Positions 11,793-25,167 of a stretch of DNA of 64,000 nt are shown piece by piece. The stretch comes from Membranipora membranacea (Eukaryota; Bryozoa; Gymnolaemata; Cheilostomatida; Membraniporidae). Where the stretch lies: assembly GCA_914767715.1 (NCBI GenBank), contig OU612065.1:32550001-32614000 (forward strand). The letters run 5' to 3'. The position numbers were made by a program, and so were the translations under genes. The notes under the pieces are model-generated. The model worked only from the letters and a program-made list of their open reading frames with translations, was not told where the DNA came from and made no database searches. The stretch's first letter is position 1. Each line of letters opens with the position of its first letter.

Positions 11793-14700
11793 CAAGATCT
11801 CATAATAAAAATATTAGCTCCCTGTGACGATGCGTATTCTATCGAGGTGTTTTGCAAGAAATTGACAAAAATCGATAGGTACGGTCCTGGGGAAATTGGC
11901 CAACAATTGGGCAGAATTCCTTACTCGCTTAGAATCGCTTGAAACTCTCTTTTGACGTTCGCAATGACGTCCCAATATCTCATATAACATATTAGCTCCC
12001 TGTGACGATGCGTATTCTATGGAGGTGTTTTGCAAGAAATTGACAAAAATCGATAGGTACGGTCCTGGGGAAATTGGCCAATAATTGGGCAGAATTCCTT
12101 ACTCGCTTAAAAACGCTTGAAACTCTGTTTTGACGTTCGTGATGACGTCCCTATATCTCATATAAAATATTAGCTCCCTGTGATGATACGTATTCTATCG
12201 AAGTGTTTCGCAAGAAATTGACAAAAATCGATAGGTACGGTCCTGGGGAAATTGGCCAATAATTGGGCAGAATTCCTTACTCGCTTAGAAACGCTTGAAA
12301 CTCTGTTTTGACGTTCGTGATGACGTCCCTATATCTCATATAAAATATTAGCTCCCTGTGACGATGCGTATTCTATCGAGGTGTTTTGCAAGAAATTGAC
12401 AAAAATCGATAGGTACGGTCCTGGGGAAATTTGCCAATAATTGGGCAGAATTCCTTACTCGCTTAGAAACGCTTGAAACTCTGTTTTGACGTTCGCAATA
12501 ACGTCCCAATATCTCATGTAAAATATTAGCTCCCTGTGACGATGCGTATTCTATCGAGGTGATTTGCAAGAAATTGACAAGAATCGATAGGTACGGTCCT
12601 GGGGAAATTGGCCAATAATTGGGCAGAATTCCTTACTCGCTTAGAAACGCTTGAAACTCTGTTTTGACGTTCGCAATGACGTCCCAATATCTCATATAAC
12701 ATATTAGCTCCCTGTGACGATGCGTATTCTATGGAGGTGTTTTGCAAGAAATTGACAAAAATCGATAGGTACGGTCCTGGGGAAATTGGCCAATAATTGG
12801 GCAGAATTCCTTACTCGCTTAAAAACGCTTGAAACTCTGTTTTGACGATCGCAATGACGTCCCAATATCTCATATGAAATATTAGCTCCCTGTGACGATG
12901 CGTATTCTATCGAAGTGTTTTGCAAGAAATTGACAAAAATCGATAGGTACGGTCCTGGGGATATTGGCCAATAATTGGGCAGAATTCCTTACTCGCTTAG
13001 AAACGCTTGAAACTTTGTTTTGACGTTCGCAATGACGTCCCTATATCTCATATAAAATATTAGCTCCCTGTGATGATGCGTATTCTATCGAAGTGTTTTG
13101 CAAGAAATTGACAAAAATCGATAGGTACGGTCCTGGGGATATTGGCCAATAATTGGGCAGAATTCCTTACTCGCTTAGAAACGCTTGAAACTCTGTTTTG
13201 ACGTTCGTGATGACGTCCCTATATCTCATATAAAATATTAGCTCCCTGTGATGATGCGTATTCTATCGAAGTGTTTCGCAAGAAATTGACAAAAATCGAT
13301 AGGTCTGGACCTGGGGAAATTGGCCAATAATTGGGCAGAATTCCTTGCTCGCTTAGAAACGCTTGAAACTCTGTTTTGACGTTCGTGATGACGTCCCTAT
13401 ATCTCATATAAAATATTAGCTCCCTGTGATGATGCGTATTCTATCGAAGTGTTTTGCAAGAAATTGACAAAAATCGATAGGTACGGTCCTGGGGAAATTG
13501 GCCAATAATTGGGCAGAATTCCTTACTCGCTTAAAAACGCTTGAAACTCTGTTTTGACGATCGCAATGACGTCCCAATATCTCATATGAAATATTAGCTC
13601 CCTGTGACGATGCGTATTCTATCGAAGTGTTTTGCAAGAAATTGACAAAAATCGATAGGTACGGTCCTGGGGAAATTGGCCAATAATTGGGCAGAATTCC
13701 TTACTCGCTTAGAAACGCTTGAAACTCTGTTTTGACGTTCGCAATGACGTCCCAATATCTCATATAAAATATTAACTCCCTGTGACGATGCGTATTCTAT
13801 GGAGGTGTTTTGCAAGAAATTGACAAAAATCGATAGGTACGGTCCTGGGGAAATTGGCCAATAATTGGGCAGAATTCCTTACTCGCTTAGAAACGCTTGA
13901 AACTCTGTTTTGACTTTCGTGATGACGTCCCCATATCTCATATAAAATATTAGCTCCCTGTGACGATGCGTATTCTATCGAGGTGTTTTGCAAGAAATTG
14001 ACAAAAGTCGATAGGTACGGTCCTGGGGAAATTTGCCAATAATTGGGCAGAATTCCTTACTCGCTTAAAAACGCTTGAAACTCTGTTTTGACGTTCGCAA
14101 TGACGTCCCAATATCTCATGTAAAATATTAGCTCCCTGTGACGATGCGTATTCTATCGAAGTGTTTTGCAAGAAATTTACAAAAATCGATAGGTACGGTC
14201 CTGGGGAAATTGGCCAATAATTGGGCAGAATTCCTTACTCGCTTAGAAACGCTTGGAACTCTGTTTTGACGTTCGCAATGACGTCCCAATATCTCATATA
14301 AAATATTAGCTCCCTGTGACGATGCGTATTCTATCGAGGTGTTTTGCAAGAAATTGACAAAAATCGATAGGTACCGTCCTGGGGAAATTGGCCAATAATT
14401 GGGCAGAATTCCTTAATCGCTTAGAAACGCTTGAAACTCTGTTTTGACGTTCGCAATGACGTCCCAAGATCTCATTATAAAAATATTAGCTCCCTGTGAC
14501 GATGCGTATTCTATCGAGGTGTTTTGCAAGAAATTGACAAAAATTGATAGGTACGGTCCTGGGGAAATTGGCCAATAATTGGGCAGAATTCCTTACTCGC
14601 TTAGAAACGCTTGAAACTCTGTTTTGACGTTCGCAATGACGTCCCAATATCTCATATAAAATATTAGCTCCCTGTGACGATGCGTATTCTATCGAGGTGT

Positions 14701-14963
14701 TTTGCAAGAAATTGACAAAAATCGATAGGTACGGTCCTGGGGATATTGGCCAATAATTGGGCAGAATTCCTTACTCGCTTAGAAACGCTTGAAACTCTGT
14801 TTTGACGTTCGCAATGACATCCCAATATCTCATATAAAATATTAGCTCCCTGTGACGAAGCGTATTCTATGGAGGTGTTTTGCAAGAAATTGACAAAAAT
14901 CGATAGGTACGGTCCTGGGGAAATTGGCCAATAATTGGGCAGAATTCCTTACTCGCTTAGAAA
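11793..14963 (+). repeat. Second copy of the left-domain large block, one extra monomer
   Basis: This matches 8407 to about 11400 at an offset of 3386 bp. After one extra monomer near 13010-13187 the offset becomes 3564 bp, and the j tails at 10901 and 14465 confirm it. I noticed of the order of ten substitutions, for example AATCGCTT at about 11933 and GCAAAATTCC against GCAGAATTCC at 10483/14047. The copies part company just after the GACGAAGCG monomer, at about 11410 and 14970. Confidence 0.85.
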
Positions 14964-17867
14964 CGCTTGAAACTCTGTTTTGACGTTCGTGATGACGTCC
15001 CTATATCTCATATAAAATATTAGCTCCCTGTGACGATGCGTATTCTATGGAGGTGTTTTGCAAGAAATTGACAAAAATCGATAGGTACGGTCCTGGGGAA
15101 ATTGGCCAATAATTGGGCAGAATTCCTTACTCGCTTAGAAACGCTTGAAACTTTGTTTTGACGTTCGCAATGACGTCTCAATATCTCATATATAATATTA
15201 GCTCCCTGTGACGATGCGTATTCTATGGAGGTGTTTTGCAAGAAATTTACAAAAATCGATAGGTACGGTCCTGGGGAAATTGGCAAATAATTGGGCAGAA
15301 TTCCTTACTCGCTTAGAAACGCTTGAAACTCTGTTTTGACGTTCGTGATGACGTCCCTATATCTCATATAAAATATTAGCTCCCTGTGATGATGCGTATT
15401 CTATCGAGGTGTTTTGCAAGAAATTGACAAAAATCGATAGGTACGGTCCTGGGGAAATTGGCCAATAATTGGGCAGAATTCCTTACTCGCTTAGAAACGC
15501 TTGAAACTCTGTTTTGACGTTCGCAATGACGTCCCAATATCTCAAATGAAATATAAGCTCCCTGTGATGCTGCGTATTCTATCGAGGTGTTTTGCATGAA
15601 ATTGACAAAAATCGATAGGTACGGTCCTGCGGAAATTGGCCAATAATTGGGCAGAATTCCTTAATCGCTTAGAAACGCTTGAAACTCTGTTTTGACGTTC
15701 GTGATGACGTCCCTATATCTCATATAAACTATTAGCTCCCTGTGATGATGCGTATTCTATGGAGGTGTTTTGCAAGAAATTGACAAAAATCGATAGGTAC
15801 GGTCCTGGGGAAATTGGCCAATAATTGGGCAGAATTCCTTACTCGCTTAGAAACGCTTGAAACTCTGTTTTGACGTTCGCAATGACGTCCCAATATCTCA
15901 TATGAAATATTAGCTCCCTGTGACGATGCGTATTCTATCGAGGTGTTTTGCAAGAAATTGACAAAAATCGATAGGTCTGGTCCTGGGGAAATTGGCCAAT
16001 AATTGGGCAAAATTCCTTACTCGCTTAGAAACGCTTGAAACTCTGCTTTGACGTTCGTGATGACGTCCCTATATCTCATATAAAATATTAGCTCCCTGTG
16101 ATGATGCGTATTTTATCGAGGTGTTTTGCAAGAAATTGACAAAAATCGATAGGTACGGACCTGGGGAAATTGGCCAATAATTGGGCAGAATTCCTTACTC
16201 GCTCAGAAACGCTTGAAACTCTGTTTTGACGTTCGTGATGACGTCCCTATATCTCATATAAAATATTAGCTCCCTGTGATGATGCGTATTCTATCGAAGT
16301 GTTTTGCAAGAAATTGACAAAAATCGATAGGTACGGACCTGGGGAAATTGGCCAATAATTGGGCAGAATTCCTTACTCGCTCAGAAACGCTTGAAACTCT
16401 GTTTTGACGTTCGTGATGACGTCCCTATATCTCATATAAAATATTAGCTCCCTGTGATGATGCGTATTCTATCGAAGTGTTTTGCAAGAAATTGACAAAA
16501 ATCGATAGGTACGGTCCTGGGGAAATTGGCCAATAATTGGGCAGAATTCCTTACTCGCTTAGAAACGCTTGAAACTTTGTTTTGACGTTCGCAATGACGT
16601 CTCAATATCTCATATATAATATTAGCTCCCTGTGACGATGCGTATTCTATGGAGGTGTTTTGCAAGAAATTGACAAAAATCGATAGGTACGGTCCTGGGG
16701 AAATTGGCCAATATTTGGGCAGAATTCCTTACTCGCTTAGAAACGCTTGAAACTCTGTTTTGACGTTCGTGATGACGTCCCTATATCTCATATAAAATAT
16801 TAGCTCCCTGTGACGATGCGTATTCTATGGAGGTGTTTTGCAAGAAATTGACAAAAATCGATAGGTACGGTCCTGGGGAAATTGGCCAATAATTGGGCAG
16901 AATTCCTTACTCGCTTAGAAACGCTTGAAACTTTGTTTTGACGTTCGCAATGACGTCTCAATATCTCATATATAATATTAGCTCCCTGTGACGATGCGTA
17001 TTCTATGGAGGTGTTTTGCAAGAAATTTACAAAAATCGATAGGTACGGTCCTGGGGAAATTGGCAAATAATTGGGCAGAATTCCTTACTCGCTTAGAAAC
17101 GCTTGAAACCCTGTTTTGACGTATGCAATGACATCCCAATATCTCATATGAAATATTAGCTCCCTGTGACGATGCGTATTCTATCGAGGTGTTTTGCAAG
17201 AAATTGACAAAAATCGATAGGTACGGTCCTGGGGAAATTGGCCAATAATTGGGCAGAATTCCTTACTAGCTTAGAAACGCATGAAACTCTGTTTTGACGT
17301 TCGCAATGACGTCCCAATACCTCATATGAAATATTAGCTCCCTGTGACGATGCGTATTCTATCGAAGTGTTTTGCAAGAAATTGACAAAAATCGATAGGT
17401 ACTTTCCTGGGGATATTGGCCAATAATTGGGCAGAATTCCTTACTCGCTTAGAAACGCTTGAAACTCTGTTTTGACGTTCGTGATGACGTCCCTATATCT
17501 CATATAAAATATTAGCTCCCTGTGATGATGCGTATTCTATCGAAGTGTTTCGCAAGAAATTGACAAAAATCGACAGGTACGGTCCTGGGGAAATTGGCCA
17601 ATAATTGGGCAGAATTCCTTACTCGCTTAGAAACGCTTGAAACTCTGTTTTGACGTTCGTGATGACGTCCCTATATCTCATATAAAATATTAGCTCCCTG
17701 TGATGATGCGTATTCTATCGAAGTGTTTTGCAAGAAATTGACAAAAATCGATAGGTACGGTCCTGGGGAAATTGGCCAATAATTGGGCAGAATTCCTTAC
17801 TCGCTTAGAAACGCTTGAAACTCTGTTTTGACGTTCGCAATGACGTCCCAATATCCCATGTAAAATA
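14964..17867 (+). repeat. Transition zone: first p, q and r monomers
   Basis: The left-domain order stops and new monomer types appear. The p type has CTTTGTTTTG with GTCTCAATATCTCATATATAAT (near 15160, 16590 and 16950). The q type has CAAATGAAAT, GATGCTGCG, GCATGAAATTG and CCTGCGG (near 15545-15635). The r type has CATATAAACTATTAG (near 15721). The same types recur at 36-37 kb and 44-60 kb. Two adjacent monomers share GCTCAGAAACG (16201 and 16379), a single-monomer duplication. From about 17100 the f, g and h types of the core HOR begin. Confidence 0.8.
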
Positions 17868-18757
17868 TTAGCTCCCTGTGACGATGCGTATTCTATCGAG
17901 GTGTTTTGTAAGAAATTTACAAAAATCGATAGGTACGGTCCTGGGGAAATTGGCCAATAATTGGGCAGAATTCCTTACTCGCTTAGAAACGCTTGAAACT
18001 CTGTTTTGACGTTCGCAATGACGTCCCAATATCTCATATAAAATATTAGCTCCCTGTGACGATGCGTATTCTATCGAGGTGTTTTGCAAGAAATTGTCAA
18101 AAATCGATAGGTACCGTCCTGGGGAAATTGGCCAATAATTGGGCAGAATTCCTTACTCGCTTAGAAACGCTTGAAACTTTGTTTTGACGTTCGCAATGAC
18201 GTCTCAATATCTCATATATAATATTAGCTCCCTGTGACGATGCGTATTCTATGGAGGTGTTTTGCAAGAAATTGACAAAAATCGATAGGTACGGTCCTGG
18301 GGAAATTGGCAAATAATTGGGCAGAATTCCTTACTCGCTTAGAAACGCTTGAAACCCTGTTTTGACGTATGCAATGACATCCCAATATCTCATATGAAAT
18401 ATTAGCTCCCTGTGACGATGCGTATTCTATCGAAGTGTTTTGCAAGAAATTGACAAAAATCGATAGGTACTGTCCTGGGGATATTGGCCAATAATTGGGC
18501 AGAATTCCTTACTCGCTTAGAAACGCTTGAAACTCTGTTTTGACGTTCGTGATGACGTCCCTATATCTCATATAAAATATTAGCTCCCTGTGATGATGCG
18601 TATTCTATCGAAGTGTTTCGCAAGAAATTGACAAAAATCGACAGGTACGGTCCTGGGGAAATTGGCCAATAATTGGGCAGAATTCCTTACTCGCTTAGAA
18701 ACGCTTGAAACTCTGTTTTGACGTTCGTGATGACGTCCCTATATCTCATATAAAATA
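17868..18757 (+). repeat. Five-monomer partial core unit (d, i, p, f/g, h)
   Basis: The order is d (CCCATGTAAAAT, GTAAGAAATTTAC), i (GGTACCGTCC), p (CATATATAAT), a fused f/g monomer, then h (GTTTCGCAAG with ATCGACAGG). The f/g monomer starts with CGTATGCAATGACATCCC and ends with CGAAG plus TACTGTCCTGGGGATATT. The block looks assembled by unequal exchange between an 11-mer, a p-containing block and an 8-mer. Confidence 0.75.
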
Positions 18758-20181
18758 TTAGCTCCCTGTGATGATGCGTATTCTATCGAAGTGTTTTGCA
18801 AGAAATTGACAAAAATCGATAGGTACGGTCCTGGGGAAATTGGCCAATAATTGGGCAGAATTCCTTACTCGCTTAGAAACGCTTGAAACTCTGTTTTGAC
18901 GTTCGCAATGACGTCCCAATATCTCATATAAAATATTAACTCCCTGTGCTGATGCGTATTCTATGGAGGTGTTTTGCAAGAAATTGACAAAAATCGATAG
19001 GTACGGTCCTGGGGAAATTGGCCAATAATTTGGCAGAATTCCTTACTCGCTTAGAAACGCTTGAAACTCTGTTTTGACGTTCGTGATGACGTCCCCATAT
19101 CTCATATAAAATATTAGCTCCCTGTGACGATGCGTATTCTATCGAGGTGTTTTGCAAGGAATTGACAAAAATCGATAGGTACGGTCCTGGGGAAATTTGC
19201 CAATAATTGGGCAGAATTCCTTACTCGCTTAGAAACGCTTGAAACTCTGTTTTGACGTTCGCAATGACGTCCCAATATCCCATGTAAAATATTAGCTCCC
19301 TGTGACGATGCGTATTCTATCGAGGTGTTTTGTAAGAAATTTACAAAAATCGATAGGTACGGTCCTGGGGAAATTGGCCAATAATTGGGCAGAATTCCTT
19401 ACTCGCTTAGAAACGCTTGAAACTCTGTTTTGACGTTCGCAATGACGTCCCAATATCTCATATAAAATATTAGCTCCCTGTGACGATGCGTATTCTATGG
19501 AGGTGTTTTGTAAGAAATTGACAAAAATCGATAGGTACGGTCCTGGGGAAATTGGCCAATAATTGGGCAGAATTCCTTACTCGCTTAGAAACGCTTGAAA
19601 CCCTGTTTTGACGTATGCAATGACATCCCAATATCTCATATGAAATATTAGCTCCCTGTGACGATGCGTATTCTATCGAGGTGTTTTGCAAGAAATTAAC
19701 AAAAATCGATAGGTACGGTCCTGGGGAAATTGGCCAATAATTGGGCAGAATTCCTTACTCGCTTAGAAACGCATGAAACTCTGTTTTGACGTTCGCAATG
19801 ACGTCCCAATACCTCATATGAAATATTAGCTCCCTGTGACGATGCGTATTCTATCGAAGTGTTTTGCAAGAAATTGACAAAAATCGATAGGTACTGTCCT
19901 GGGGATATTGGCCAATAATTGGGCAGAATTCCTTGCTCGCTTAGAAACGCTTGAAACTCTGTTTTGACGTTCGTGATGACGTCCCTATATCTCATATAAA
20001 ATATTAGCTCCCTGTGATGATGCGTATTCTATCGAAGTGTTTCGCAAGAAATTGACAAAAATCGACAGGTACGGTCCTGGGGAAATTGGCCAATAATTGG
20101 GCAGAATTCCTTACTTGCTTAGAAACGCTTGAAACTCTGTTTTGACGTTCGTGATGACGTCCCTATATCTCATATAAAATA
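18758..20181 (+). repeat. 8-mer HOR unit a-b-c-d-e-f-g-h (1424 bp)
   Basis: This unit defines the 8-mer. a has GATGATGCG with CGAAG. b has TTAACTCCCTGTGCTGATGCG and AATTTGGCAG. c has a CCCCAT tail, CAAGGAATTG and AAATTTGCC. d has CCCATGTAAAAT and TGTAAGAAATTTACA. e has GGAGG with GTAAGAAATTG. f has CCCTG, CGTATGCAATGACATCCC and AAATTAAC. g has CGCATGAAAC, ACCTCATATG and TACTGTCCTGGGGATATT. h has GTTTCGCAAG and ATCGACAGG. Confidence 0.92.
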
Positions 20182-22141
20182 TTAGCTCCCTGTGATGATG
20201 CGTATTCTATCGAAGTGTTTTGCAAGAAATTGACAAAAATCGATAGGTACGGTCCTGGGGAAATTGGCCAATAATTGGGCAGAATTCCTTACTCGCTTAG
20301 AAACGCTTGAAACTCTGTTTTGACGTTCGCAATGACGTCCCAATATCTCATATAAAATATTAACTCCCTGTGCTGATGCGTATTCTATGGAGGTGTTTTG
20401 CAAGAAATTGACAAAAATCGATAGGTACGGTCCTGGGGAAATTGGCCAATAATTTGGCAGAATTCCTTACTCGCTTAGAAACGCTTGAAACTCTGTTTTG
20501 ACGTTCGTGATGACGTCCCCATATCTCATATAAAATATTAGCTCCCTGTGACGATGCGTATTCTATCGAGGTGTTTTGCAAGGAATTGACAAAAATCGAT
20601 AGGTACGGTCCTGGGGAAATTTGCCAATAATTGGGCAGAATTCCTTACTCGCTTAGAAACGCTTGAAACTCTGTTTTGACGTTCGCAATGACGTCCCAAT
20701 ATCCCATGTAAAATATTAGCTCCCTGTGACGATGCGTATTCTATCGAGGTGTTTTGTAAGAAATTTACAAAAATCGATAGGTACGGTCCTGGGGAAATTG
20801 GCCAATAATTGGGCAGAATTCCTTACTCGCTTAGAAACGCTTGAAACTCTGTTTTGACGTTCGCAATGACGTCCCAATATCTCATATAAAATATTAGCTC
20901 CCTGTGACGATGCGTATTCTATCGAGGTGTTTTGCAAGAAATTGACAAAAATCGATAGGTACCGTCCTGGGGAAATTGGCCAATAATTGGGCAGAATTCC
21001 TTAATCGCTTAGAAACGCTTGAAACTCTGTTTTGACGTTCGCAATGACGTCCCAAGATCTCATAATAAAAATATTAGCTCTTTGTGACGATGCGTATTCT
21101 ATCGAGGTGTTTTGCAAGAAATTGACAAAAATCGATAGGTACGGTCCTGGGGAAATTGGCCAATAATTGGGCAGAATTCCTTACTCGCTTAGAAACGCTT
21201 GAAACCCTGTTTTGACGTTCGCAATGACGTCCCAATATCTCATATTAAATATTAGCTCCCTGTGACGATGCGTATTCTATCGAGGTGTTTTGCAAGAAAT
21301 TGACAAAAATCGATAGGTACGGTCCTGGGGAAATTGGCCAATATTTGGGCAGAATTCCTTTCTCGCTTAGAAACGCTTGAAACTCTGTTTTGACGTTCGT
21401 GATGACGTCCCTATATCTCATATAAAATATTAGCTCCCTGTGACGATGCGTATTCTATGGAGGTGTTTTGCAAGAAATTGACAAAAATCGATAGGTACGG
21501 TCCTGGGGAAATTGGCCAATAATTGGGCAGAATTCCTTACTCGCTTAGAAACGCTTGAAACTCTGTTTTGACGTTCGTGATGACGTCCCTATATCTCATA
21601 TAAAATATTAGCTCCCTGTGATGATGCGTATTCTATCGAAGTGTTTTGCAAGAAATTGACAAAAATCGATAGGTACGGTCCTGGGGAAATTGGCCAATAA
21701 TTGGGCAGAATTCCTTACTCGCTTAGAAACGCTTGAAACTCTGTTTTGACGTTCGCGATGACGTCCCTATATCTCATATAAAATATTAGCTCCCTGTGAT
21801 GATGCGTATTCTATCGAAGTGTTTTGCAAGAAATTGACAAAAATCGATAGGTACTGTCCTGGGGATATTGGCCAATAATTGGGCAGAATTCCTTACTCGC
21901 TTAGAAACGCTTGAAACTCTGTTTTGACGTTCGTGATGACGTCCCTATATCTCATATAAAATATTAGCTCCCTGTGATGATGCGTATTCTATCGAAGTGT
22001 TTCGCAAGAAATTGACAAAAATCGACAGGTACGGTCCTGGGGAAATTGGCCAATAATTGGGCAGAATTCCTTACTCGCTTAGAAACGCTTGAAACTCTGT
22101 TTTGACGTTCGTGATGACGTCCCTATATCTCATATAAAATA
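20182..22141 (+). repeat. 11-mer HOR unit a-b-c-d-i-j-k-l-m-n-h (1960 bp)
   Basis: The unit starts with the same a-b-c-d monomers as the 8-mer and ends with the same h, but e-f-g is replaced by six monomers. i has GGTACCGTCC then CCTTAATCGC. j is the 180-bp variant (21053, here with a private AGCTCTTTGTG). k has CCCTG and CATATTAAAT. l comes after CCAATATTTGGGC and CCTTTCTCGC. m is a GATGATGCG/CGAAG type. n has TTCGCGATGACG and TACTGTCCTGGGGATATT. The length is eleven 178-bp units plus the 2 bp in j. Confidence 0.92.
20752..20772. repeat. Perfect 8-bp inverted repeat specific to d monomers
   Basis: The d monomer reads TTTTGTAA, five bases, TTACAAAA, an exact dyad. The consensus monomer has TTTTGCAA and TTGACAAAA here, so positions 6/16 and 7/15 of the dyad mismatch. 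The d type carries C to T at position 6 and G to T at position 15, which repairs both pairs. About 20 d copies have both changes, for example near 17908, 19332, 22712, 25738, 30551, 33581, 43375, 50850 and 60469. The e type has only the first change; copies near 10608, 14172 and 39992 have only the second. Confidence 0.85.
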
Positions 22142-23565
22142 TTAGCTCCCTGTGATGATGCGTATTCTATCGAAGTGTTTTGCAAGAAATTGACAAAAAT
22201 CGATAGGTACGGTCCTGGGGAAATTGGCCAATAATTGGGCAGAATTCCTTACTCGCTTAGAAACGCATGAAACTCTGTTTTGACGTTCGCAATGACGTCC
22301 CAATATCTCATATAAAATATTAACTCCCTGTGCTGATGCGTATTCTATGGAGGTGTTTTGCAAGAAATTGACAAAAATCGATAGGTACGGTCCTGGGGAA
22401 ATTGGCCAATAATTTGGCAGAATTCCTTACTCGCTTAGAAACGCTTGAAACTCTGTTTTGACGTTCGTGATGACGTCCCCATATCTCATATAAAATATTA
22501 GCTCCCTGTGACGATGCGTATTCTATCGAGGTGTTTTGCAAGGAATTGACAAAAATCGATAGGTACGGTCCTGGGGAAATTTGCCAATAATTGGGCAGAA
22601 TTCCTTACTCGCTTAGAAACGCTTGAAACTCTGTTTTGACGTTCGCAATGACGTCCCAATATCCCATGTAAAATATTAGCTCCCTGTGACGATGCGTATT
22701 CTATCGAGGTGTTTTGTAAGAAATTTACAAAAATCGATAGGTACGGTCCTGGGGAAATTGGCCAATAATTGGGCAGAATTCCTTACTCGCTTAGAAACGC
22801 TTGAAACTCTGTTTTGACGTTCGCAATGACGTCCCAATATCTCATATAAAATATTAGCTCCCTGTGACGATGCGTATTCTATGGAGGTGTTTTGTAAGAA
22901 ATTGACAAAAATCGATAGGTACGGTCCTGGGGAAATTGGCCAATAATTGGGCAGAATTCCTTACTCGCTTAGAAACGCTTGAAACCCTGTTTTGACGTAT
23001 GCAATGACATCCCAATATCTCATATGAAATATTAGCTCCCTGTGACGATGCGTATTCTATCGAGGTGTTTTGCAAGAAATTAACAAAAATCGATAGGTAC
23101 GGTCCTGGGGAAATTGGCCAATAATTGGGCAGAATTCCTTACTCGCTTAGAAACGCATGAAACTCTGTTTTGACGTTCGCAATGACGTCCCAATAACTCA
23201 TATGAAATATTAGCTCCCTGTGACGATGCGTATTCTATCGAAGTGTTTTGCAAGAAATTGACAAAAATCGATAGGTACTGTCCTGGGGATATTGGCCAAT
23301 AATTGGGCAGAATTCCTTGCTCGCTTAGAAACGCTTGAAACTCTGTTTTGACGTTCGTGATGACGTCCCTATATCTCATATAAAATATTAGCTCCCTGTG
23401 ATGATGCGTATTCTATCGAAGTGTTTCGCAAGAAATTGACAAAAATCGACAGGTACGGTCCTGGGGAAATTGGCCAATAATTGGGCAGAATTCCTTACTT
23501 GCTTAGAAACGCTTGAAACTCTGTTTTGACGTTCGAGATGACGTCCCTATATCTCATATAAAATA
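22142..23565 (+). repeat. 8-mer HOR unit (1424 bp)
   Basis: The order is a-b-c-d-e-f-g-h as in the defining unit. Two small differences: CGCATGAAAC appears between a and b (near 22265), and CAATAACTCATATG replaces CAATACCTCATATG in g (near 23193). Confidence 0.9.
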
Positions 23566-25167
23566 TTAGCTCCCTGTGATGATGCGTATTCTATCGAAGT
23601 GTTTTGCAAGAAATTGACAAAAATCGATAGGTACGGTCCTGGGGAAATTGGCCAATAATTGGGCAGAATTCCTTACTCGCTTAGAAACGCTTGAAACTCT
23701 GTTTGGACGTTCGCAATGACGTCCCAATATCTCATATAAAATATTAACTCCCTGTGCTGATGCGTATTCTATGGAGGTGTTTTGCAAGAAATTGACAAAA
23801 ATCGATAGGTACGGTCCTGGGGAAATTGGCCAATAATTTGGCAGAATTCCTTACTCGCTTAGAAACGCTTGAAACTCTGTTTTGACGTTCGTGATGACGT
23901 CCCCATATCTCATATAAAATATTAGCTCCCTGTGACGATGCGTATTCTATCGAGGTGTTTTGCAAGGAATTGACAAAAATCGATAGGTACGGTCCTGGGG
24001 AAATTTGCCAATAATTGGGCAGAATTCCTTACTCGCTTAGAAACGCTTGAAACTCTGTTTTGACGTTCGCAATGACGTCCCAATATCCAATGTAAAATAT
24101 TAGCTCCCTGTGACGATGCGTATTCTATCGAGGTGTTTTGTAAGAAATTTACAAAAATCGATAGGTACGGTCCTGGGGAAATTGGCCAATAATTGGGCAG
24201 AATTCCTTACTCGCTTAGAAACGCTTGAAACCCTGTTTTGACGTTCGCAATGACGTCCCAATATCTCATATTAAATATTAGCTCCCTGTGACGATGCGTA
24301 TTCTATCGAGGTGTTTTGCAAGAAATTGACAAAAATCGATAGGTACGGTCCTGGGGAAATTGGCCAATATTTGGGCAGAATTCCTTTCTCGCTTAGAAAC
24401 GCTTGAAACTCTGTTTTGACGTTCGTGATGACGTCCCTATATCTCATATAAAATATTAGCTCCCTGTGACGATGCGTATTCTATGGAGGTGTTTTGTAAG
24501 AAATTGACAAAAATCGATAGGTACGGTCCTGGGGAAATTGGCCAATAATTGGGCAGAATTCCTTACTCGCTTAGAAACGCTTGAAACCCTGTTTTGACGT
24601 ATGCAATGACATCCCAATATCTCATATGAAATATTAGCTCCCTGTGACGATGCGTATTCTATCGAGGTGTTTTGCAAGAAATTAACAAAAATCGATAGGT
24701 ACGGTCCTGGGGAAATTGGCCAATAATTGGGCAGAATTCCTTACTCGCTTAGAAACGCATGAAACTCTGTTTTGACGTTCGCAATGACGTCCCAATACCT
24801 CATATGAAATATTAGCTCCCTGTGACGATGCGTATTCTATCGAAGTGTTTTGCAAGAAATTGACAAAAATCGATAGGTACTGTCCTGGGGATATTGGCCA
24901 ATAATTGGGCAGAATTCCTTGCTCGCTTAGAAACGCTTGAAACTCTGTTTTGACGTTCGTGATGACGTCCCTATATCTCATATAAAATATTAGCTCCCTG
25001 TGATGATGCGTATTCTATCGAAGTGTTTCGCAAGAAATTGACAAAAATCGACAGGTACGGTCCTGGGGAAATTGGCCAATAATTGGGCAGAATTCCTTAC
25101 TTGCTTAGAAACGCTTGAAACTCTGTTTTGACGTTCTTGATGACGTCCCTATATCTCATATAAAATA
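23566..25167 (+). repeat. 9-mer chimeric HOR unit a-b-c-d-k-l/e-f-g-h (1602 bp)
   Basis: After d, i and j are missing and k follows directly (CCCTG, CATATTAAAT near 24280). The next monomer begins as l (CCAATATTTGGGC, CCTTTCTCGC) and ends as e (GGAGG with GTAAGAAATTG near 24495). From there the 8-mer order f-g-h resumes. This is a direct record of exchange between 8-mer and 11-mer units. The b monomer is preceded by TTTGGACG, a private change also seen in several later units. Confidence 0.88.
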
